Positions 7,831 through 11,159 of a stretch of 11,159 nt of DNA are shown here, in pieces. The stretch covers positions 1-11,159 of the forward strand of contig DATMIB010000185.1 in NCBI GenBank assembly GCA_035554635.1, given 5' to 3'. The translations under genes and the position numbers were made by a program. Source of the DNA: RPQJ01 sp035554635. GTDB taxonomy: Bacteria; Pseudomonadota; Gammaproteobacteria; Steroidobacterales; Steroidobacteraceae. Every line of letters starts with the position of its first letter. The first letter of the stretch is position 1. The notes under the pieces were generated by a model. That model saw nothing but the letters and a program-made list of their open reading frames with translations, was not told the origin of the DNA and searched no databases.

Positions 7831-8829
7831 ATGCAATACCGCCGCAGCGACTACGACGTCACGAACACCGTGCAGGTGAGTTCGCCGACGGCCGTGCGCT
7901 TCGCGGTCGAGGAACTGTTCCGGCAGACGTGGCCGACGACGGCATACGACCCGCTCGTGCAGGCCTTCGTCGACTTCGAGCGGCTGTTCACCGGCAGCTT
8001 CCCCGGCTACTGCGGCTGCGACACCGTCTACCACGACATGCAGCATTCGCTCGACCAGACGCTCGCGATGGCGCGACTGCTGGCCGGCCATGACCGCGTG
8101 CATGAACCGGAGCAGCGCCTGGGCGGCGAGCGCGCCATCCTGGGACTGGTGGTCGCGCTGTTTCACGACGCGGGCTACATCCGCCAGACCGACGAAACGC
8201 AGCACCGCAACGGCGCCGAGTTCACGCGCACGCACGTGGCCCGCGGTGCGCAGTTCCTCGAGGGCTACATGCCCACGATCGGGCTCGCGCAGTGGGTGCC
8301 GGTCGCGACCCGGATCATCCACTTCACCGGCTACGAGATTCCGTTCGAGGAGATCCACGTCGAGGATGACCGCGACCGGCGCGTGGGCCACCTGCTCGGC
8401 ACGGCCGACATGCTGGCGCAGATGTCGGACCGCTGTTACCTCGAAAAATGCCGCGACCGGCTCTACCCCGAGTTCGTGCTCGGCGGCGTTGCGCTCGGCC
8501 GCGACGAGGTCGGCGGCCTCAAGGTCACCTACGGCTCGGGGCTCGACGTGCTGCGGCAGACGCCGGCGTTCGTCGACCAGACCATGCGCACGCGGCTCGA
8601 CGGCGAGTTCGGCAGTGCCTACCGCTACGTCGAGGCGCTCTACGGCGGCGGCAATCCGTACATGGAAGCGATCGAGCGCAACCTCGAGCACCTCAAGAGG
8701 GTGCTCGATACCGGCAACTGGGCGCTGCTGCGCCGTTCGCCACCCGTGTTCACCTGGGACGAAAACCCGATCCAGAAGGTGCGGTCGCTCGTGATCGACC
8801 GCATCCGGCTGGCCGTCGAGACGACTTGA
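7831..8829 (+). CDS. HD-domain phosphohydrolase with phosphodiesterase-like motifs
   Basis: The 332-residue soluble protein has a metal-dependent HD-superfamily core. YHDMQHSLD places H68 and H72, ALFHDAGY gives the HD pair H112-D113, IIHFTGY gives H164, and GTADMLAQ gives D193 as the likely last metal ligand. The first motif matches the YH(N/D)xxHxxD pattern of class I cyclic nucleotide phosphodiesterases, and D193 sits in a context like their final aspartate, but the usual HDxDHPG is FHDAGY here. A phosphodiesterase or phosphatase acting on a nucleotide or similar phosphoester is therefore likely; the substrate cannot be read from the sequence. A CGCD stretch (61-64) precedes the first motif. 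The frame is open back to 7621 but overlaps xthA and the terminator, so ATG 7831 is preferred. It appears monocistronic, downstream of a terminator and convergent with the next gene. I do not recognise a named gene. Confidence 0.82.
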   Translation: MQYRRSDYDVTNTVQVSSPTAVRFAVEELFRQTWPTTAYDPLVQAFVDFERLFTGSFPGYCGCDTVYHDMQHSLDQTLAMARLLAGHDRVHEPEQRLGGERAILGLVVALFHDAGYIRQTDETQHRNGAEFTRTHVARGAQFLEGYMPTIGLAQWVPVATRIIHFTGYEIPFEEIHVEDDRDRRVGHLLGTADMLAQMSDRCYLEKCRDRLYPEFVLGGVALGRDEVGGLKVTYGSGLDVLRQTPAFVDQTMRTRLDGEFGSAYRYVEALYGGGNPYMEAIERNLEHLKRVLDTGNWALLRRSPPVFTWDENPIQKVRSLVIDRIRLAVETT

Positions 8830-8882
8830 GCCGACGCCGGCGGACTATCGCCGTCGTTCGTCGTTCGCGTCGCTCGCGGAGG

Positions 8883-8904
8883 GCGGTGGCGCGGCGCCCC
8901 CCGC
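8883..8904. terminator. GC-rich hairpin between convergent genes, possible terminator
   Basis: GCGG-T-GGCGC-G-GCGCC-CC-CCGC can fold into a strong stem in either strand, within the 77-base gap between the convergent HD and LOG genes. A weaker bulged stem lies at 8832-8856. Neither has a T tract, so classical intrinsic termination is doubtful. Confidence 0.3.
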
Positions 8905-8906
8905 GT

Positions 8907-9446
8907 TCAGCCTGCGAGCCGGTCGAGCAGCGTGCCGACCTCGTTCGATGCCTCCAGGATGCCGCGCGCGCCGGGCCGGATCAGACCGTCGTCTTCGGCG
9001 CGGTCCAGGAAGCGCAGCAGGTCGTCGTAATACCCCGCGACGTTGAGCAGGCCGCTCGGTTTCGACTGCAGGCCGGCCTGTGTCCAGCTCCATGCCTCGA
9101 ACAGCTCGTCGAGCGTGCCGACGCCGCCGGGCAACGACAGGAACGCGTCGGACAGCTCGCCCATGCGTTGCTTGCGCGCGGCAAAGCTCTCGACGACCTC
9201 GAGCGTATGCAGTCCCGTATGTGCAACTTCGCGGTCGAACAGGAACTGCGGGATGACACCGATTGCGCGGGCGCCCGCTTCGAGCGCGGCGTCGGCCAGT
9301 GCACCCATCAGGCCGACACGCCCGCCGCCGTAGACCAGCGTCCAGCCGCGGCGGCCGATTTCCGCGCCGACGTGACGCGCCGCGTCGGCGTAGGCGGGAT
9401 TCGCGCCGGGGGCGGCGCCGCAGAACACACACAACGAAAAGCCCAT
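8907..9446 (-). CDS. LOG-family protein (cytokinin riboside 5'-monophosphate phosphoribohydrolase-like)
   Basis: The 179-residue protein has a Rossmann fold of the LOG/'lysine decarboxylase-like' family. It shows the N-terminal VFCGA nucleotide-binding loop (7-11), YGGGRVGLMG (39-48), the conserved RKQRM (91-95) and the signature PGGVGTLDE (106-114) with catalytic E114. Family enzymes cleave the N-glycosidic bond of nucleoside 5'-monophosphates (cytokinin nucleotides in plants, AMP-like substrates in bacteria), releasing a base and ribose 5-phosphate. Older databases call them lysine decarboxylases, which is misleading. Length and motifs are those of an intact short LOG protein. It starts 38 bases after the stop of the M20 peptidase on the same strand, so the two are probably co-transcribed with the peptidase first. 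No strong Shine-Dalgarno is visible before ATG 9446. Confidence 0.93.
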   Translation of the reverse strand: MGFSLCVFCGAAPGANPAYADAARHVGAEIGRRGWTLVYGGGRVGLMGALADAALEAGARAIGVIPQFLFDREVAHTGLHTLEVVESFAARKQRMGELSDAFLSLPGGVGTLDELFEAWSWTQAGLQSKPSGLLNVAGYYDDLLRFLDRAEDDGLIRPGARGILEASNEVGTLLDRLAG

Positions 9447-9484
9447 ACGCTACGGAACCTGCGTCATCGATACGTTCGTTTGCC

Positions 9485-10957
9485 CTAACGCGTCGCCGTG
9501 GCGACCAGGCGTGCGTAGAACTCGCACAGGCGTCGCAGGTTGTCGAGCGTCAGGTGCTCGTTGGTGCCGTGGATCATCGCGAACTCTTCGAGCCTGACGA
9601 CGATGGGCTGAAAGCGGTAGACGTCGGTGGCGATGCCGACCATGTGGCGACTGTCTGTCGTCGCGGTCACGAGCCCCGGCGCGACGGGCAGACGGCCACC
9701 GTCGGCGGCGAGCGCGGCGAGCAGACCGTACGCACGCGTATCCGTCGACGAGACTGGCGCCGGGTCGTAGGCAACGCCGTTCTCCCACTCGAGGCGCACG
9801 TCGAGGCCCTGGGTGGCCCGCCGGGCACGCTCCATGACCGCCTCTGCGGTGTCCTGCGGCGCAATGCGGTAATTGATCCACGCGGTCGCGTCCTGTGGCA
9901 GCACGTTCTCCTTCGGACTGCCACGCAGCATCGTGGGCGCGATCGTGGTGTGCAGCGAAGCCGCACCGGTCGGCGTGCGCGAGAGCTCGCGAACCAGCAA
10001 TGGCCGGAACAGCCACTCGTTGGCGACGGCCATGCGCACGACGGTGCTCGAATACGGCGCCAGCCCACGCACCATGTCGGCAGTCGGGCCCGAGAACTCG
10101 AGCGGAAACGGCGCGCCCGTGATCGCGAGCACCGCACGCGCCAGCGTCTCGACACCGGTCTCGGGCGGCGGCGCGGAGGAATGGCCGCCCGTCGCTGCCG
10201 CGGTGATCTTCAGGGTCGCGTAGCCCTTTTCGCCGATGCCGATCAGCGCGGCGGGCTCGTCGACGATCGGCAGGCCGTCCACGACCGCGAGGCCTTCGTC
10301 GAGTGCGAACTCGGCGCGGATGTTGCGCTCGCGCAGGTGCTGCGCCGCGGCGCGAGCGCCACCGCCACCCGCCTCCTCGTCGTGGCCCGCGACGACGATC
10401 AGCGTCCGGCGTGGCGCGAAGCCACTCGCTGCCAGCGCGTCGAGCGCTTCGAACAGGCCGACCAGCGAGCCCTTGTCGTCGATCGTGCCGCGGCCCCAGA
10501 CCGAGCCGTCGGCGATCACACCGTCGAACGGCGGATGTTTCCAGTCACCCTCGGTGCCCGGCGTGATCGGCACCACGTCCTGATGCGCCATCAGGATCAC
10601 TGCCGGAAGCGATGGGTCGCTGCCCCGCCAGGTGTAGACGAGCGTGTGACCGGCCACGGTCTCTCGCGTCATGGCGGCATGCGCGGCCGGGTAGGTGGCC
10701 TGGAGCCAGGCGTGGAGACGGTCCCATTCGGCCGGATCGTTTTCGCTTGGCGTCTGGTGACTGACGGTGCGGATGCGCACGGCCTCGGACAAGCGCTGCG
10801 CCGCGCGCTCGAAATCGAGCGGGGGACTCGGCGCGAGTTCGATGCTCGGGTCGACAGCGGTCGCGGAGCGGTAGGTCCAGGTGCGGATCGCGACGATCGC
10901 GATGACGACGAACAACAGGAGCGCGACCAGAAGCAGGCTACGACGCAACATGGTCAT
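9485..10957 (-). CDS. Membrane-anchored M20-family metallopeptidase (PM20D1/carboxypeptidase S-like)
   Basis: The 490-residue protein begins with a short basic segment and one hydrophobic helix (~7-24) without an obvious cleavage site, which suggests an inner-membrane anchor with the enzyme facing the periplasm. The di-zinc M20 motifs are present: MAHQDVVP with ligand H125, GTIDDKG with bridging D160, GHDEEAGG with general base E194 and ligand E195, LDEG with D220, and IHGTNEHL with the last ligand H463. The dimerisation insert lies at ~240-370, including the GGHSS loop. The wide form with HPPFDG and WGRGTIDDKG resembles the PM20D1/carboxypeptidase S/Gly-X carboxypeptidase branch, which hydrolyses peptides or N-acyl amino acids. 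The exact substrate is not predictable. ATG 10957 is supported by AGGGAGG six bases upstream; a second ATG lies at 10951. It leads a probable two-gene unit with the LOG gene. Confidence 0.93.
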   Translation of the reverse strand: MTMLRRSLLLVALLLFVVIAIVAIRTWTYRSATAVDPSIELAPSPPLDFERAAQRLSEAVRIRTVSHQTPSENDPAEWDRLHAWLQATYPAAHAAMTRETVAGHTLVYTWRGSDPSLPAVILMAHQDVVPITPGTEGDWKHPPFDGVIADGSVWGRGTIDDKGSLVGLFEALDALAASGFAPRRTLIVVAGHDEEAGGGGARAAAQHLRERNIRAEFALDEGLAVVDGLPIVDEPAALIGIGEKGYATLKITAAATGGHSSAPPPETGVETLARAVLAITGAPFPLEFSGPTADMVRGLAPYSSTVVRMAVANEWLFRPLLVRELSRTPTGAASLHTTIAPTMLRGSPKENVLPQDATAWINYRIAPQDTAEAVMERARRATQGLDVRLEWENGVAYDPAPVSSTDTRAYGLLAALAADGGRLPVAPGLVTATTDSRHMVGIATDVYRFQPIVVRLEEFAMIHGTNEHLTLDNLRRLCEFYARLVATATR

Positions 10958-10963
10958 CCTGTG

Positions 10964-10970
10964 CCTCCCT
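10964..10970 (-). promoter_or_regulatory. Strong ribosome binding site (AGGGAGG) for the M20 peptidase
   Basis: On the minus strand AGGGAGG is followed by six bases (CACAGG) and then ATG 10957. It fixes the start at the first of two nearby ATG codons, and it is one of the two strongest Shine-Dalgarno matches I see in the window. Confidence 0.8.
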
Positions 10971-11015
10971 TGACGACGCCCGCTATTGGCGGGGAGGCGA
11001 GGCCTGCCGTCAAGG
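10968..11015. repeat. 8-base inverted repeat CCTTGACG/CGTCAAGG in the divergent spacer
   Basis: CCTTGACG (10968-10975) and CGTCAAGG (11008-11015) are perfect inverted copies 32 bases apart, between the divergent M20 gene and the gene at 11145. Each arm contains TTGACG. The distal arm, read on the minus strand, would be a good -35 box for the M20 gene, but only a poor -10 (CAATAG, 10988-10983, 19-base spacing) follows. It could be an operator, a promoter element or chance. Confidence 0.45.
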
Positions 11016-11020
11016 TCCGT

Positions 11021-11058
11021 CCTGCGCAGCAGGTGCGAGGTCCCTTTGGGGACCGGTC
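11021..11058. other. Cluster of short perfect palindromes, possible operator
   Basis: Three small inverted repeats sit side by side: CCTGC-GCA-GCAGG (11021-11033), GGTCCC-TTTG-GGGACC (11039-11054) and the 8-base palindrome GACCGGTC (11051-11058). They lie between the divergent genes and just upstream of the TAGACT box at 11074, where a regulator could act. No known regulator site is recognised. Confidence 0.35.
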
Positions 11059-11073
11059 ACCCCGGTGCGTGTG

Positions 11074-11079
11074 TAGACT
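11074..11079 (+). promoter_or_regulatory. Candidate -10 box (TAGACT) for the gene at 11145
   Basis: TAGACT lies about 65 bases before ATG 11145 and is identical to the candidate -10 before the HD gene. No good -35 is seen at 16-18 bases; TTGGGG (11046-11051) is 22 bases away. This suggests an activator-dependent or weak promoter. Confidence 0.3.
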
Positions 11080-11130
11080 GCGGTGCGGCGAGACATGGGC
11101 CGGAACCGGCCGACACAAACCAGAAGAAGC

Positions 11131-11136
11131 AAGGGA
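11131..11136 (+). promoter_or_regulatory. Ribosome binding site (AAGGGA) for the gene at 11145
   Basis: AAGGGA is followed by eight bases (TCGGCTCG) and ATG 11145. The good match and spacing are the main evidence that a gene starts at the right edge. Confidence 0.6.
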
Positions 11137-11144
11137 TCGGCTCG

Positions 11145-11159
11145 ATGACGCATAACGTC
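11145..11159 (+). CDS. Start of an unidentified gene, cut by the window edge
   Basis: ATG 11145 opens a frame reading MTHNV to the edge, with a well-placed Shine-Dalgarno upstream and no competing gene. It is divergent from the M20 peptidase. Five codons are too few to assign a product. Confidence 0.5.

Noticed and set aside
9263..11155. Plus-strand open frame (630 codons) opposite the LOG and M20 genes
   Set aside because: The minus-strand genes have clear family motifs and a strong ribosome binding site; the plus frame is Arg-rich without any motif.
1..11159. CRISPR array, tRNA, rRNA, insertion sequence or prophage genes
   Set aside because: No spaced direct repeats, cloverleaf, rRNA-like segment, transposase or terminal repeats were seen. 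The heptad block is coding and has no unique spacers.

Overview
The window is GC-rich and densely coding, with frequent non-ATG starts. Its gene content fits a proteobacterial chromosome. An oligopeptidase A-like C-terminus, an XthA-type exonuclease III and a LOG-family protein point loosely to a high-GC gammaproteobacterium (Xanthomonadales/Nevskiales-like), but this is a guess from gene content. I see no mobile element, CRISPR array, tRNA or rRNA.

Layout. Positions 1-7757 read as one plus-strand series with small gaps: the tail of an M3 oligopeptidase (1-97), a CheB-CheR-PAS hybrid gene carrying a one-base frameshift (132-3117), a soluble PAS-PAS-GAF hybrid histidine kinase with a C-terminal receiver (3143-5851), a second stand-alone CheB-type methylesterase with a C-terminal Cys/His cluster (5844-6881, overlapping the kinase by 8 bases), and exonuclease III (6930-7706). 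A probable Rho-independent terminator closes the series (7731-7757). A separate plus-strand gene for an HD-domain phosphohydrolase follows (7831-8829). It converges on a minus-strand pair, a membrane-anchored M20 peptidase (9485-10957) followed by a LOG-family protein (8907-9446). A 187-base spacer with several inverted repeats separates the peptidase from a divergent plus-strand gene, of which only the first five codons (from 11145) are present.

How the genes fit together. The three central genes form a chemosensory-like phosphorelay module with methylesterase, methyltransferase, kinase and receiver functions. No methyl-accepting receptor, CheA or CheW gene lies in the window, and neither CheB domain has the usual N-terminal receiver. 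This suggests a signalling unit with another target rather than a classical flagellar chemotaxis operon. Sensing would be cytoplasmic, through PAS and GAF domains.

Most notable points: (1) a single extra G at 1971-1974 splits the CheB-CheR-PAS gene between two frames, either a real mutation or a sequence error; (2) the atypical composition of the signalling module; (3) an HD protein whose motifs resemble the catalytic core of class I cyclic nucleotide phosphodiesterases; (4) the palindrome-rich divergent spacer at 10958-11144. None of these is proof of a new system.
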